Shown in pieces: positions 50,072 through 59,807 of a stretch of DNA of 64,000 nucleotides (positions are counted from its first letter, which is position 1; each line of letters starts with the position of its first letter). The notes beneath the pieces were generated by a model, which had not been told where the DNA came from, made no database searches, and saw nothing but the letters and a program-made list of their open reading frames with translations. This DNA is from Oceanobacter kriegii DSM 6294 (lineage in GTDB: Bacteria; Pseudomonadota; Gammaproteobacteria; Pseudomonadales; Oceanobacteraceae), in contig NZ_KE383935.1 in the NCBI RefSeq assembly GCF_000422845.1, positions 1,976 through 65,975 of the forward strand, written 5' to 3'. Both the position numbers and the translations under genes were made by a program.

Positions 50072-51406
50072 ATGTCTCACATGGTTTATCCAACCACCAA
50101 CTTCAAGGCGGTTGAGCAACTGACAATTGAACGTGGCGATGGCGTTTACGTTTATGACAACAACGGCAACCAGTACCTCGAAGGTATGTCTGGTTTGTGG
50201 TGTGCGTCCCTCGGTTTCAACAATGCCGAGTTGATCGAAGCAGCCACCAAGCAGATGGAAAAGCTGTCCTACGCCCACATGTTCGGTGGCAAGGTACACG
50301 AGCCTGGCATGCAGTTGGCCGACAAGCTGGCTGCCATGGTGCCTGTGGACAACGCCCACATCTTCATGGGTAGCTCCGGTTCCGATGCCAACGACTCCCA
50401 CATCAAGATGCTGCGCTACTACTTCAGCGCCATCGGCAAGCCAGAGAAGCGCAAGATCATCGCCCGTGAGCGTTCTTACCACGGTGTGACCGTTGCAGCT
50501 GCCTGTCTGACTGGCCTGCCAGTGAACCAGACCGGTTTTGACCTGCCAATCGATGCCATCGGCGTACTGCGTACCGACGCGCCACACTATTACCGTGGTC
50601 GTCTGGAAGGCGAAACCGAAGCCCAGTTTGTTGACCGTATTACCGGCAACCTGGAAGCCATGATCCTGCGCGAAGGCCCGGAAACCATTGCGGCCTTTAT
50701 TGCTGAGCCAATCACTGGTGCCTCTGGCGTAATCGTGCCGCCAGCCGGTTACTACGAGAAAGTACAGGCGATCCTGGCCAAGTACGACATCCTGTTCTGG
50801 GCAGACGAAGTGATCACCGGCTTTGGCCGTACCGGTAACGACTTTGGTGTCACCACCATGGACATCAAGCCGGACCTGATGAGCTTCGCCAAGCAGCTGT
50901 CTTCTTCCTACGTGCCAATCTCTGCCTCCGTGATTCCGGGCAAGATGTACGACGCCATGATCGAAGAAACCGCCAAAAACGGCGTCTTCGGCCACGGTTA
51001 CACCTACTCTGCGCACCCGGTTGCCGCGGCAGTAGCACTGAAGACCCTGGAAATTTACGAGCGTGAAAACCTGTTCGCCAAAGCCGCTGAAACCGGTGAC
51101 TACCTGCAAACCCGTCTGGCTGAATTCCGCGACCACCCACTGGTCGGCGAAGTCCGTGGCGCCGGCATGATTGCCGCCGTTGAACTGGTTGCCAACAAGG
51201 AAACCGGTGCTGCGTTTGAAAACGCCGGTGCGGTTGGTGGCTTCGCTGCTAACGCCTGTCAGAACCACGGTTTGATCAGCCGTCCGGTTGCAGGTAGCTC
51301 TTTGGCGCTGTGTCCTCCGCTGATCACTACCAAGGCCCAGATCGACGAAATCGTTGAGAAGATGGGTAAAGCGCTGGACGACACGCAAGCGTTCGTCAGC
51401 AAGTAA
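50072..51406 (+). CDS. Class III aminotransferase, putrescine--pyruvate type (SpuC-like)
   Basis: 444 residues. PLP-enzyme class III motifs: GMSGLWCASLGFNN, FMGSSGSDANDSHIKMLRYY, RERSYHGVTVAAA, the cofactor Asp in FWADEVITGFGRTGN and the Schiff-base Lys in MSFAKQLSSSYVPISA. SpuC moves an amino group from putrescine to pyruvate, giving 4-aminobutyraldehyde for PatD. Neighbouring gabD and the ydc-patD operon support that substrate, but other diamines or beta-alanine are possible. A good terminator follows. Confidence 0.85.
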   Translation: MSHMVYPTTNFKAVEQLTIERGDGVYVYDNNGNQYLEGMSGLWCASLGFNNAELIEAATKQMEKLSYAHMFGGKVHEPGMQLADKLAAMVPVDNAHIFMGSSGSDANDSHIKMLRYYFSAIGKPEKRKIIARERSYHGVTVAAACLTGLPVNQTGFDLPIDAIGVLRTDAPHYYRGRLEGETEAQFVDRITGNLEAMILREGPETIAAFIAEPITGASGVIVPPAGYYEKVQAILAKYDILFWADEVITGFGRTGNDFGVTTMDIKPDLMSFAKQLSSSYVPISASVIPGKMYDAMIEETAKNGVFGHGYTYSAHPVAAAVALKTLEIYERENLFAKAAETGDYLQTRLAEFRDHPLVGEVRGAGMIAAVELVANKETGAAFENAGAVGGFAANACQNHGLISRPVAGSSLALCPPLITTKAQIDEIVEKMGKALDDTQAFVSK

Positions 51407-51419
51407 ACGCGTTCCTCGC

Positions 51420-51485
51420 AGTCGTCAAATTGGGCGGCGCTGGCTTTCAGGCAAGCGCCGTAGCTGAGAGAGTGACGACTTTTTT
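51420..51485 (+). terminator. Terminator after the transaminase
   Basis: AGTCGTCA (51420-51427) pairs with TGACGACT (51473-51480), with an inner GGCGC/GCGCC stem, and a T run follows. Confidence 0.8.
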
Positions 51486-51692
51486 GAGTCTGGCTGTGGT
51501 GAATCACAGCGGTACAGGCAGGCCTCTGATTGCTGTTCAGACTGCCTGAGGTTGGGGTTCCTGTTCTCCCCGGATCAAGCCCGGCCAGGCTCGTTTTTCA
51601 GCTTCATCCTGTTGAGCTATGCAACCCTGTGTATAGCTCTCACCTTGCCTACAAAGGCCCTCACCTGCGTTCGTTTGAACGCGGGTTTTTTT
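51486..51692 (+). ncRNA. Candidate small RNA with its own terminator
   Basis: Between the transaminase terminator and 51692 there is no recognisable protein gene. Yet a second terminator is present: GCGTTC/GAACGC with flanking CC/GG and seven Ts, 51664-51692. It is preceded by a stem GAGCTAT/ATAGCTC (51614-51639). This suggests a short independent transcript. No promoter is identified, so it is tentative. Confidence 0.35.
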
Positions 51693-51746
51693 CGTTTAGG
51701 GGCTGGGGTTTCCGGCACAAATCGTAGGCCTGATACCGGTTTGAGG

Positions 51747-51828
51747 TAGGTCAGATAAAGACGCGAAGCGGCTGCCATCTGACATTACGTTGTTAGATGG
51801 CACTCACTGCGTTCGCTTATCTAACCTA
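51747..51828. repeat. Long imperfect inverted repeat
   Basis: Left arm TAGGTCAGATAA...GCCATCT and right arm AGATGGC...TTATCTAACCTA are both 34 bases and complementary mainly at their ends, forming a large imperfect hairpin. ACGGCCT/AGGCCGT (51828-51842) follows at once and may end the convergent exporter gene. Confidence 0.55.
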
Positions 51829-51845
51829 CGGCCTCAGGCCGTCGA

Positions 51846-53042
51846 TCAAACCGCCAGCCACCACCAGGCGCCAAAGCCCACCACAAAAGCCGGAATCGCA
51901 CTGTACAGCGTCGCCTTGGCGGCCGCTTTGGGCGTTAGCGCCAAGGCCGGGAACAGGGCGTCGCCATCGTTGCTGATGGCATTGGCCAGCAGCGCCGCGA
52001 ATGGAATAACGCCATTCAGATACAGGGTGGTGACCAGAATCTGTGGCCCGCAGCCTGGCACAAAACCAATTACAATCGCCAGCAGTACGGCGTAGGCGCC
52101 CATGCTGGCAAACAGGTTGTGGAAATCGAGGCCGGTGTAAAACGCCAGCAGCTCATAGGCGAGAAAGCCGACGATCACCCACACGGTAATAAAGCTGGTT
52201 TCGGCCACCACCGAGTTGTTCAAACAGGTGCTGCGGCCACTTTGGGCAAAGCGCGACGACCAGGAATCCAGCGGCTGGCTGGTCCACAGCAGCAAGCAAC
52301 ATACGGCCCCAAGAAACCCCATCCATTCAATCAGGCTTTCGGCATGAGCGTGGTTCATCCAGGGCGTCAGCCACATCGCGGTGTCCCACTGCATGGCACT
52401 CGCCAAACCAATTACCGACCCTGGAGCCAGCAACGCCATAAAGGCCCACACCAGGCCTCTGGGCAGCGGAGGAATCGGGTGTTTGCATTGATCCGTACTG
52501 ACGTTGCTGTGGCGCAGGTAATCGCGGCCATGGCAGGCGTCGACCAGATAGCCGGTCACAATACCGGCCACCAGGCTGATGGCGTATACCAGCAGGGCGG
52601 TTTGCGGCTCCCGTGCCAACAGCAGAAACGCGGCGTCGCCCATGGTCGAGATCAGCACCGCCACCAGCGAACCAAAACTCATATGGCCATTCACAAAGCG
52701 GGTCACCACGATGATGGCGGTGCCGCAGCCGGGCAAGGCTCCCAGAATGGCTGCCACTGGCACCTGCCAATTCTGGTGATGGGCCAGCAGTTGGCTCAGG
52801 CCCCGCTTGAAGTAGCGGTCCATGGCATAAAAGCCCGCCAACGTGACCGCCACAAACACACTGACGCCATACCAGGCATCGGCCATGGTGCTGACAACCA
52901 GCTGGAACAGCGCCGGGTTCAACAGCTGAACCGCCAATAACGATGCCATCAACAGCGGGATTTGGAACTGGTATTGGCGCATGTGAAAAGGTCTTAGCTT
53001 GCTGCCGACCATGCGCAGCAACAGGTTCAGGCTGGCAGCCAT
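51846..53042 (-). CDS. 10-TM putative heavy-metal (manganese-type) exporter, PF11449-like
   Basis: 398 residues with about ten hydrophobic spans in two homologous halves. Each half has a conserved PGCG motif: ILGALPGCGTAIIVVTRFVNG (about 97-117) and VIGFVPGCGPQILVTTLYLNG (about 340-360). Paired motifs like these mark the ArsP_2/DUF2899 'putative manganese transporter' family. It is 3 bp after a ferritin-like gene on the same strand, and that operon has a Fur box, so a role in metal balance under iron control is likely. The transported ion is not known. Confidence 0.78.
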   Translation of the reverse strand: MAASLNLLLRMVGSKLRPFHMRQYQFQIPLLMASLLAVQLLNPALFQLVVSTMADAWYGVSVFVAVTLAGFYAMDRYFKRGLSQLLAHHQNWQVPVAAILGALPGCGTAIIVVTRFVNGHMSFGSLVAVLISTMGDAAFLLLAREPQTALLVYAISLVAGIVTGYLVDACHGRDYLRHSNVSTDQCKHPIPPLPRGLVWAFMALLAPGSVIGLASAMQWDTAMWLTPWMNHAHAESLIEWMGFLGAVCCLLLWTSQPLDSWSSRFAQSGRSTCLNNSVVAETSFITVWVIVGFLAYELLAFYTGLDFHNLFASMGAYAVLLAIVIGFVPGCGPQILVTTLYLNGVIPFAALLANAISNDGDALFPALALTPKAAAKATLYSAIPAFVVGFGAWWWLAV

Positions 53043-53045
53043 GGA

Positions 53046-53585
53046 TCAGATGCTCCGCTGCTGGGCCAACAGATCGGCGGCGGTTTCAAGGTGCAGCAGG
53101 TTTTCCTGCAAATGACGGTAGGCCAGATCGAACAGTCGATAGTCCTGCTCCAGCGTCAGGGTGCACAAACGACGGCAAGCGCCTACGGCGGCCAGTTCGC
53201 TTTGATACAGCTGTTGCAGGATATCTTCGTTGCCAGACGCCGCTAGCGGCTGACACAGATCGGTGGTTGAGGTAGCTGGCAGCGCAGTGTACTGAATGTG
53301 CTCGCTGTTGCTCATCAGCTGCTGACGCACCTTGGGATCAAGCTGGTCGGTCAGCTCATCGACATGGGCGGCGTCTTCTTCCAGCGCTTGCTTGAAGTAA
53401 TCCCGCTGCGGGCTTTGGGCAATCTCCGGGTGGCACAACAGGGCTGCGTACAAAAAGCGGGTGCTTTGTTCATGACGAATCATATGCACCAGCAACGCCA
53501 GCGAAGACTGACTCAAACCCTGAGCGGATTCAGTCAGTGAGTAACGGCCCGATGACGGGTTGGTCAATGTGTGGTGCGACAGCAT
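53046..53585 (-). CDS. Ferritin-like four-helix protein
   Basis: 179 residues from the ATG at 53585; a longer frame would cross the Fur box. Helices carry Glu/His patterns of ferritin-like domains (MIRHEQSTRFLYAALL, ALEEDAAHVDELTDQL, LYQSELAAVGACRRL, YRHLQENLLHLETAADLL). It may bind or oxidise metal for the exporter encoded next. It is the first gene of a two-gene operon directly behind a strong Fur-box match. Metal-site geometry is inferred from pattern only. Confidence 0.65.
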   Translation of the reverse strand: MLSHHTLTNPSSGRYSLTESAQGLSQSSLALLVHMIRHEQSTRFLYAALLCHPEIAQSPQRDYFKQALEEDAAHVDELTDQLDPKVRQQLMSNSEHIQYTALPATSTTDLCQPLAASGNEDILQQLYQSELAAVGACRRLCTLTLEQDYRLFDLAYRHLQENLLHLETAADLLAQQRSI

Positions 53586-53615
53586 AGCCAGCCTTCCGTT
53601 TGAGAAAACTATAAA

Positions 53616-53630
53616 CGATAATAATTCTCG
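53616..53630. promoter_or_regulatory. Fur box before the ferritin-like/exporter operon
   Basis: CGATAATAATTCTCG, flanked by AA and TT, is a close 7-1-7 Fur-box match and lies about 30 bp before the ferritin-like start. Confidence 0.75.
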
Positions 53631-53702
53631 TTCATGGTTGTGCTCATGTAAAGTGAAAGGCTGCAATGTTTTGTGAATTCGTCGCAAGATGTGGCGTGAA
53701 CC

Positions 53703-53734
53703 AAAAAAGCCCACAACACCTTTGTGCTGTGGGC
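53703..53734 (-). terminator. Terminator for the minus-strand ydc-patD operon
   Basis: GCCCACA and TGTGGGC arms with an inner CAC/GTG pair; the A run at 53703-53708 is a T run on the minus strand. It lies 29 bp after the patD stop. Confidence 0.85.
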
Positions 53735-53762
53735 AATGGCATGGGACTGCCGAAATTGCGTT

Positions 53763-55187
53763 TCAGTGTTTGATCATCACGTGGCGAATGGCGGTGTAGT
53801 CCTCGAGGCCATACATCGACATGTCCTTGCCGTAGCCGGACATCTTCATGCCGCCGTGTGGCATTTCGGTGGCCAGCATAAAGTGGGTGTTGACCCAGGT
53901 GCAGCCGTATTGCATGCGGGCACTGAGGCGAGCAGCGCGGCCGGTATCGGTAGTCCAGATGGAAGAGGCGAGGCCGTATTCGGAGTCGTTGGCCATCATC
54001 AGGGCGTCGGCTTCGCTGTCGAATTCGGTGATCGACACCACCGGGCCAAACACTTCCTTGCGGACAATCTCGTCGTCTTGCAGGGCGCCGGCAATCACGG
54101 TGGGCTCGTAGAAATAGCCAGCGCGATCGGCTTTTTTGCCGCCGGTGGTGATGCTGATGTGCGGCAGCGCGCGGGCGGCCTCAACCATGCTGGCGACTTT
54201 CTCCAGTTGCGCTGCAGATACCAACGGCCCCATCTCAACGCCTTCTTCGTCCTGACTGCCAATCTTGATGGTGGCCACCGCGGCGGTAAGCTTTTCGACC
54301 AGCTGTGGATAAATCGACTTCTGGGCGTAGATACGGCAGGCGGCTGTGCAGTCCTGACCGGCGTTGTAAAAACCGAAGGCACGCAGTCCGTCGACCACTT
54401 CGTCGAGGTTGGCATCCTCGAACACCAGTACCGGTGCCTTGCCGCCCAGTTCCATATGAGTGCGCTTCATGCTGGCAGCACCGCTTTCAACGATTTTCTG
54501 GCCGGTCGGAATTGAGCCGGTCAGGGATACCATGCGAACGCCCTTGTGGCTGGTCAGAGGTGCGCCAACGTTGGCACCGCCACCAAACAGCACGTTTACT
54601 ACACCAGCAGGGAAGATTTTCTGCAGCACTTCGCTCAGCTTGAGGGTCGTCAGTGGAGTGATTTCCGATGGCTTGATCACCACGCAGTTACCGGCAGCCA
54701 GTGCTGGCGCCAGTTTCCAGGCGGCCATCATCAGTGGGTAGTTCCAAGGCGCGATGGAGGCGACAACACCGACCGGATCACGACGGATCATCGAGGTAAA
54801 GCCGGGCAGGTATTCGGCGGTGGCCGAACCATTCATGCAGCGGCAGGCACCAGCGAAAAAGCGGAACACGTCGGCGATGGCCGGAATTTCATCTTCCAGC
54901 GCAGCGCTGTATGGCTTGCCGACATCGTTGGATTCCAGCCGTGCGAATTCTTCTCCCATGGCTTCAATCTGGTCGGCCAGTTTCAGCAGCAGTGCCGAAC
55001 GCTCTGATGGCGTGGTCTGGCTCCAGCTTTCAAACGCCACATTGGCGGCGCTGACGGCATCATCGACCTGTTCGGCACTGGCTTCAGCGATTTGACACAG
55101 CACTTCTCCGCTGGCCGGGTTGAACACGTCCAGCAGGGCTCCGGTGCCGGTTACCAGCTCACCGTTAATCAGCATTTTGTTGAGCAT
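53763..55187 (-). CDS. patD: 4-aminobutyraldehyde dehydrogenase
   Basis: 474 residues from ATG 55187 (AGAGGA upstream), the same length as E. coli PatD (YdcW) and alike from end to end: [66 protein letters not shown], Glu in [18 protein letters not shown], Cys in [16 protein letters not shown] and [35 protein letters not shown]. It oxidises 4-aminobutyraldehyde to GABA. It is the last gene of the ydcSTUV-patD order known from E. coli. Confidence 0.92.
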   Translation of the reverse strand: MLNKMLINGELVTGTGALLDVFNPASGEVLCQIAEASAEQVDDAVSAANVAFESWSQTTPSERSALLLKLADQIEAMGEEFARLESNDVGKPYSAALEDEIPAIADVFRFFAGACRCMNGSATAEYLPGFTSMIRRDPVGVVASIAPWNYPLMMAAWKLAPALAAGNCVVIKPSEITPLTTLKLSEVLQKIFPAGVVNVLFGGGANVGAPLTSHKGVRMVSLTGSIPTGQKIVESGAASMKRTHMELGGKAPVLVFEDANLDEVVDGLRAFGFYNAGQDCTAACRIYAQKSIYPQLVEKLTAAVATIKIGSQDEEGVEMGPLVSAAQLEKVASMVEAARALPHISITTGGKKADRAGYFYEPTVIAGALQDDEIVRKEVFGPVVSITEFDSEADALMMANDSEYGLASSIWTTDTGRAARLSARMQYGCTWVNTHFMLATEMPHGGMKMSGYGKDMSMYGLEDYTAIRHVMIKH

Positions 55188-55242
55188 GAGTTGTCCTCTC
55201 TTTGCAGGTCGTTGCGAATGTGTTTTTGCTTCGGTGTCAGAA

Positions 55243-56064
55243 TTATTTGCCGCTGCCGGCAACACTGTCGCCGTCGCGGGTTAACAGGTAGGCCAGGCTG
55301 ACCGGAATCATGGTTGCCAGCATCACCATCAGTGCCACCACGTTGGTGACAGGCACGTCACGGGGGCGGGTCAGCTGGTTCAGCAGCCAGATGGGTAATG
55401 GCTTCTCGTGGCCAGCGGTAAAGGTGGTGACGATCAGCTCGTCGAACGACAGCGCGAACGCCAGCATGCCGCCAGCCAGCATCGCCGAGCCAAGATTCGG
55501 TAGCAGGATGTAGCGAAAGGTTTGCCAGCCATCGGCACCCAGATCCATCGAAGCCTCAATCAAACTGGCCGAGGTGCGACGAAAACGCGCCACCACGTTG
55601 TTGTACACAATCACCACACAAAAGGTCGCGTGGCCAATAATGATGGTCAGCATGCCCGGCTCCAGCCCGATGGCCTTGAAGCCGTTCAGTAACGCCAGAC
55701 CGGTAATGATGCCCGGCAGCGCGATCGGCAGAATCAGCATCAGGGTAATGCTTTCCTTGCCGAAGAAAGAATGGCGATACATGGCAGCCGCGGCCAGCGT
55801 GCCTAACACCAGTGCGATTAATGTCGCGAAGCAGGCAATCTGCAACGACAGGCCGATGGCTTCCAGCACGTCCTGACGTTGAAAAGCGACGCTGAACCAT
55901 TCGGTGGTAAAGCCCTTGGGCGGAAAGCTGAAGGCCGATTCCTCGGTGTTGAAGGCGTAAATGGCGATCACCACAATTGGGAAATGCAGGAACAGCAGGC
56001 CACCCCAGGCGGCCAGTTTCAGCCATGGGCTGGCGGCTGGTGATGTTTGCGAATCAGAGCGCAT
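55243..56064 (-). CDS. ydcV: ABC transporter permease (YdcV/PotC-PotI type)
   Basis: 273 residues from ATG 56064, overlapping the previous gene by 11 bases. Six membrane spans are apparent, with the ATPase-contact EAA loop near [32 protein letters not shown] (about 165-195). With the permease upstream it forms the inner-membrane channel of a polyamine-type importer. Gene order (binding protein, ATPase, two permeases, patD) equals E. coli ydcSTUV-patD. Confidence 0.85.
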   Translation of the reverse strand: MRSDSQTSPAASPWLKLAAWGGLLFLHFPIVVIAIYAFNTEESAFSFPPKGFTTEWFSVAFQRQDVLEAIGLSLQIACFATLIALVLGTLAAAAMYRHSFFGKESITLMLILPIALPGIITGLALLNGFKAIGLEPGMLTIIIGHATFCVVIVYNNVVARFRRTSASLIEASMDLGADGWQTFRYILLPNLGSAMLAGGMLAFALSFDELIVTTFTAGHEKPLPIWLLNQLTRPRDVPVTNVVALMVMLATMIPVSLAYLLTRDGDSVAGSGK

Positions 56065-57022
56065 CGAAAGCCCCCATACGTTTGACGATCGACAGGTACA
56101 CGGCAATCAACACAATCGGCACCAACGTAAAGGCGGCGGCCATCGGCATATTGCCAATTGAACCCTGCTGCACGTACACCATGCTGCCAAGGAACAGCCC
56201 TGGCGGGCCGACCAGCTGCGGCACGATGTAATCGCCCAGGGTCAGTGAAAAAGTGAAGATCGAACCGGCGGCAATGCCCGGCACCGACAACGGCAGAATC
56301 ACATGGCGGAAGGTTTTCGCGGGTGTCGCGCCGAGGTCGGAGGAGGCTTGCAACAGCGACGGTGGCAGGCGCTCCAGCGAGGCCTGAATCGGCAGAATCA
56401 TGAACGGCAGCCAGATATAGGTGAACACCAGAAAGCGGCCCAGATTCGAGGTCGACAAGGTGTTGCCGCCAATGCCCGGCAAACTCAGCAGCCAGTTCAG
56501 CACGGGCGTCAGATGTAACAGTTCGATAAACCAGTGGGTCACGCCTTCCTGCGCCAGTAACAGGGTCCAGGCATAGGCCTTGACGATGTAGCTGGTCCAC
56601 ATCGGCAGCATCACTGCCAGATAGAAAAACGCCTTGGTTTTGCCACTGGCGTAGCGGGCCATGTAATAGGCCACCGGAAAGGCAATCAGGGCACTGAACA
56701 CCGACACACTCAGCGCCATCAGCAGGGTGCGCACAATGATGTCGAAATTGGCGGCGTCAAACAGTTGCACGTAATTGCTGAGGGTCAGGGTATCGCTGAC
56801 CAGCATGGTGAAGTCATCAAAGGTGTACAGGCCTTGCCACAGCAGCGCCAGCAGAGAGGCAATGTACACAGAACCAAACCACAGCAATGGCGGCGTCAGC
56901 AGCAACAGCAATAACAGCCGGGGTTGCAGGTACAGCCGGTCGCTGAACCGTTGCAGAAGGTTACGTGGTGGCTCTGATACGGCTGCGGGACCGGACGGGT
57001 GGATCGACATGACACTGCTCAT
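56054..57022 (-). CDS. ydcU: ABC transporter permease (YdcU/PotB-PotH type)
   Basis: 322 residues. A cytoplasmic N-terminus of about 35 residues is followed by six spans; the EAA loop is [39 protein letters not shown] (about 212-250). It pairs with the following permease, with which its 3' end overlaps. The ATPase gene ends 2 bp upstream of its start. Confidence 0.85.
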   Translation of the reverse strand: MSSVMSIHPSGPAAVSEPPRNLLQRFSDRLYLQPRLLLLLLLTPPLLWFGSVYIASLLALLWQGLYTFDDFTMLVSDTLTLSNYVQLFDAANFDIIVRTLLMALSVSVFSALIAFPVAYYMARYASGKTKAFFYLAVMLPMWTSYIVKAYAWTLLLAQEGVTHWFIELLHLTPVLNWLLSLPGIGGNTLSTSNLGRFLVFTYIWLPFMILPIQASLERLPPSLLQASSDLGATPAKTFRHVILPLSVPGIAAGSIFTFSLTLGDYIVPQLVGPPGLFLGSMVYVQQGSIGNMPMAAAFTLVPIVLIAVYLSIVKRMGAFDAL

Positions 57023-57023
57023 T

Positions 57024-58124
57024 TCAGGCTCCTGCCGACTCGGTCGTTATTTCTGTGTTGGTTGGGGATACCGCAGCCGTTTGCAGCGCCACCATGGCTT
57101 CTGGCTGCCAACCAATACGCACTGCTGAACCGATTACAGGTAACGCCTGTTCGGTACTGTCGTCAGGAGCAGAGTTGAACGCAGAGCCGGAAGCAAGCGC
57201 GTGAAGCACATTGGGCTGCAGAGCGGCGATGATGATGCCGGGACCGACTTCCACTTCAATACGGGTGTTGGCACCCTGATACTGGATGTCCGTCACTGTG
57301 CCGTCGAGGCTGACGGTATTGGTAGAGTCGTTCAGGGATACAAATTCTGGCCGTACCGTAAAGGCATCCACTGCTGCCAGCTGCTGCGCCAACTCACCGC
57401 GCACCACATTGGCGGAGCCAACAAAGCTGGCGACGAACTCAGTGGCCGGGCGGTTATACAGATTTTGTGGCGTGTCCAGTTGTTCGATGCGGCCCTGATT
57501 GAACACGGCGACACGGTCGGACATCGACAGCGCTTCGGTCTGGTCGTGGGTGACGAACACAAAGGTGATGCCTAACTGGCGTTGCAGACGTTTCAGCTCG
57601 GACTGCATCTGTTCGCGCAGCTTGAGGTCCAGCGCCCCCAGCGGTTCATCCAGTAACAGCACTTTGGGGCGGTTAACCAATGCCCGCGCCAGCGCAATAC
57701 GCTGCCGCTGACCACCGGAAAGCTGGGCCGGCTTGCGACTGCCATGATCCTTCAGCGCCACCAGTTCCAGCGCCTCTTGCGCCCGCGCCAAGCGTTCCTT
57801 TTTCGCTACCCCTTTGACCATCAGACCGTAAGCGATGTTGTCGATCACGTTCATGTGCGGGAACAGCGCGTAGTCCTGAAACACGGTGTTGACGTTGCGC
57901 TGGTAGGGCGGCAAGCCGGTAGCGTCCCTGCCATGAATAACGATCTGGCCATCGTCTGGCTGTTCGAAACCGGCGATCAGTCGCAAGCAGGTGGTTTTGC
58001 CGGAACCAGACGGCCCCAACATTGAGAAGAACTCACCCTCGGCAATCTTCAGGGAAACCTGATCGACCGCGGTGACATCGCCAAAGCGGCGGCTGGTGTG
58101 AATAAATTCGACGGCGTTGGTCAT
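57024..58124 (-). CDS. ydcT: ABC transporter ATPase (YdcT/PotA-PotG type)
   Basis: 366 residues. Walker A is GPSGSGKTT (about 38-46), the signature is LSGGQRQRIALARAL (about 136-150), Walker B is VLLLDEPLGALD (about 157-168) and the switch His is in FVTHDQTEALSMSDR. The C-terminal TOBE-like regulatory domain (about 240-350) has a slightly longer tail than E. coli YdcT (337). It energises import with the two permeases. Confidence 0.88.
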   Translation of the reverse strand: MTNAVEFIHTSRRFGDVTAVDQVSLKIAEGEFFSMLGPSGSGKTTCLRLIAGFEQPDDGQIVIHGRDATGLPPYQRNVNTVFQDYALFPHMNVIDNIAYGLMVKGVAKKERLARAQEALELVALKDHGSRKPAQLSGGQRQRIALARALVNRPKVLLLDEPLGALDLKLREQMQSELKRLQRQLGITFVFVTHDQTEALSMSDRVAVFNQGRIEQLDTPQNLYNRPATEFVASFVGSANVVRGELAQQLAAVDAFTVRPEFVSLNDSTNTVSLDGTVTDIQYQGANTRIEVEVGPGIIIAALQPNVLHALASGSAFNSAPDDSTEQALPVIGSAVRIGWQPEAMVALQTAAVSPTNTEITTESAGA

Positions 58125-58199
58125 GGCGATTCTCTTTGTTATGGGTGCCTGGGGTTTAATTCCGGTATTCGGTTGTTCGGGAATGAGACTGCGCAGCGT

Positions 58200-58285
58200 A
58201 TGTCTTTCGGGAATGAATTCCCTCCTACAAACCTGCTTGTAGGAGCGGATTTATCCGCGAAACCGTTCGGGGATAAATCCGCGCT
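58200..58285. repeat. REP-like palindromic repeat
   Basis: GGGAATGAATTCCCTCCTACA and CTTGTAGGAGCGGATTTATC-type arms between the binding-protein and ATPase genes; same family as at 25.7, 27.8 and 46.3 kb. The hairpin could lower expression of the downstream ydcTUV-patD genes relative to ydcS. Confidence 0.7.
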
Positions 58286-58290
58286 GGCGC

Positions 58291-59454
58291 TTACCTGCCG
58301 CCCATGATGGCGATGTAATCTTTCGTCCAGCGGGCGTAGGAAACGCAGCTGCCCTGGCTCTCACACTTGCTGGTCGGGGTTTTCCAGAAATGCACCTGGT
58401 CGAAGTTATCGAAGCCATTGGTGGCGCAACCCTCGGCACCCAGCAGCTCGTTGCCGTCGCAGGCGGCAGGTACGGATGGCACGGCACCGAACCAGGCCGC
58501 CAGATCGCCCTGCAGTTTTGGTGTGATCGACCAGTTAAGCCATTCGTAGGCACAGTTCGGGTGGGCGGCATCGGTGGCCATCATGGTGGTATCGGCCCAG
58601 CCGGTAACGCCTTCTTTCGGGAAGGTCTGCCCAATCGGTGCGCCTTCGGCAATCAGAATGTTGGCCATAAACGGCCAGCTGCTGGAAGCCACCACGCCTT
58701 CGTTCTTGAAGTCGCTCATTTGCACGTTGTAGTCGTGCCAGTAACGGTGGATCAGCTGGTGTTGGCTGCGCAGCAGTTCGAGCACCGCGGCGTATTGGCT
58801 TTCGTTGAGTTCGTAAGGGTCTTCAATACCGAGTTCGGGTTTGGCCGATTTCAGGTACAGCGCGGCGTCAGCCATGTAGATGGCGCCGTCGTAGGCTTGC
58901 ACACGACCCTTGTTGGCCTTGCCATCCGGCAGGGTGGTTGGCTCGAACACCACACTCCAGCTGTCTGGTGCCTGTTTGAAGGTATCGGTGTTGTACATCA
59001 ACACGTTTGGACCCCATTCAAATGGTACGCCGTAGTGTTTGCCGTCGACCGTGTGCCATGGCGCGTTTTGCAGTCGCTTGTCGATGCTATCCCATGCCTT
59101 GATCTTGCTGATGTCGATGGCCTGAACCCGTTTGCCGTACACCAGACGCAGCGAGGCATCGCCGGATGCGGTCACCAGATCGTAACCGCCTTTGGCCATC
59201 AGGCTGACCATTTCATCGGAGGTGGCGGCGGTTTTGACGTTCACGCTGCAGCCGGTGTTGGCTTCGAATTCGGTTACCCAATCAAATGCCGGGTCGGTTT
59301 CACCGCGCTCGATGTAGCCCGGCCAGGCGACGATATCGACGCGGCCTTCGTTGGCACCGGCAGCCATGGCCGGTGCCGTACTGGCGAGCATTAAGGGCAA
59401 GAGCGTGACAGGAGAGCGCAGCAGGGTGGAAAACAGCGAACGGTGTTTCGACAT
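58291..59454 (-). CDS. ydcS: ABC substrate-binding protein YdcS
   Basis: 387 residues with signal peptide ending AMA (about 31). It matches E. coli YdcS over its whole length: DIVAWPGYIERGETDPAFDWV, GCSVNVKTAATSDEMVSLMAKGGYDLVTASGDASLRLVYGKRVQ, GRVQAYDGAIYMADAALYLK, HRYWHDYNVQMSDFKNEGVVASSSWP, FPKEGVTGWADTTMM and the C-terminal RWTKDYIAIMGGR. YdcS belongs to the spermidine/putrescine-binding family and has also been linked to polyhydroxybutyrate synthesis. Here it is the first gene of the ydcSTUV-patD operon. Confidence 0.92.
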   Translation of the reverse strand: MSKHRSLFSTLLRSPVTLLPLMLASTAPAMAAGANEGRVDIVAWPGYIERGETDPAFDWVTEFEANTGCSVNVKTAATSDEMVSLMAKGGYDLVTASGDASLRLVYGKRVQAIDISKIKAWDSIDKRLQNAPWHTVDGKHYGVPFEWGPNVLMYNTDTFKQAPDSWSVVFEPTTLPDGKANKGRVQAYDGAIYMADAALYLKSAKPELGIEDPYELNESQYAAVLELLRSQHQLIHRYWHDYNVQMSDFKNEGVVASSSWPFMANILIAEGAPIGQTFPKEGVTGWADTTMMATDAAHPNCAYEWLNWSITPKLQGDLAAWFGAVPSVPAACDGNELLGAEGCATNGFDNFDQVHFWKTPTSKCESQGSCVSYARWTKDYIAIMGGR

Positions 59455-59618
59455 GGTGAATCCTCGGCCTGATGGTTGTTAGGTGAGCACCGCTGAGCGG
59501 GGCGTCCCAGCGATGATCTGTGCTCAGGCTAAGCCGGATAAAAGTTCTGCGGCCAATTCCAATTATCGAAACTTGCATTCTGAAAAAACGATAGTCTGAT
59601 ATTTAAGGCTGCTGGTAT

Positions 59619-59631
59619 ATCGAAAACCGAT
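59619..59631. promoter_or_regulatory. Candidate LysR-type site in divergent ydcS / LysR promoter
   Basis: ATCGAAAACCGAT (arms ATCG/CGAT, 5-base spacer) is in the 353-bp divergent region. A second wider pair, TATCG (59565) and CGATA (about 59589), lies 50 bp away. LysR proteins commonly bind such dyads between their own gene and the target. The rest of the gap 59455-59807 holds no gene I can support. Confidence 0.4.
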
Positions 59632-59807
59632 GGTGTAAAACCTCAGTAACCCTTGTAAATACAGGCTTCCCGCATGGTTCAGCGATGGATCGAACAACAC
59701 ATGCAGCAGTGGTGTCTCTTCTATGACGTCGGGTTTGGCTGCCATGACATTGCCAACAATCCATGGTTATCAGAACTGTTGGCAAAGCGGACGAGAGGTG
59801 GCGGGAG

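Noticed and set aside
51747-51828. Possible integron attC site (GTTAGAT ... ATCTAAC)
   Set aside because: The consensus boxes are in the reverse order for attC and no integrase or cassette array is present.
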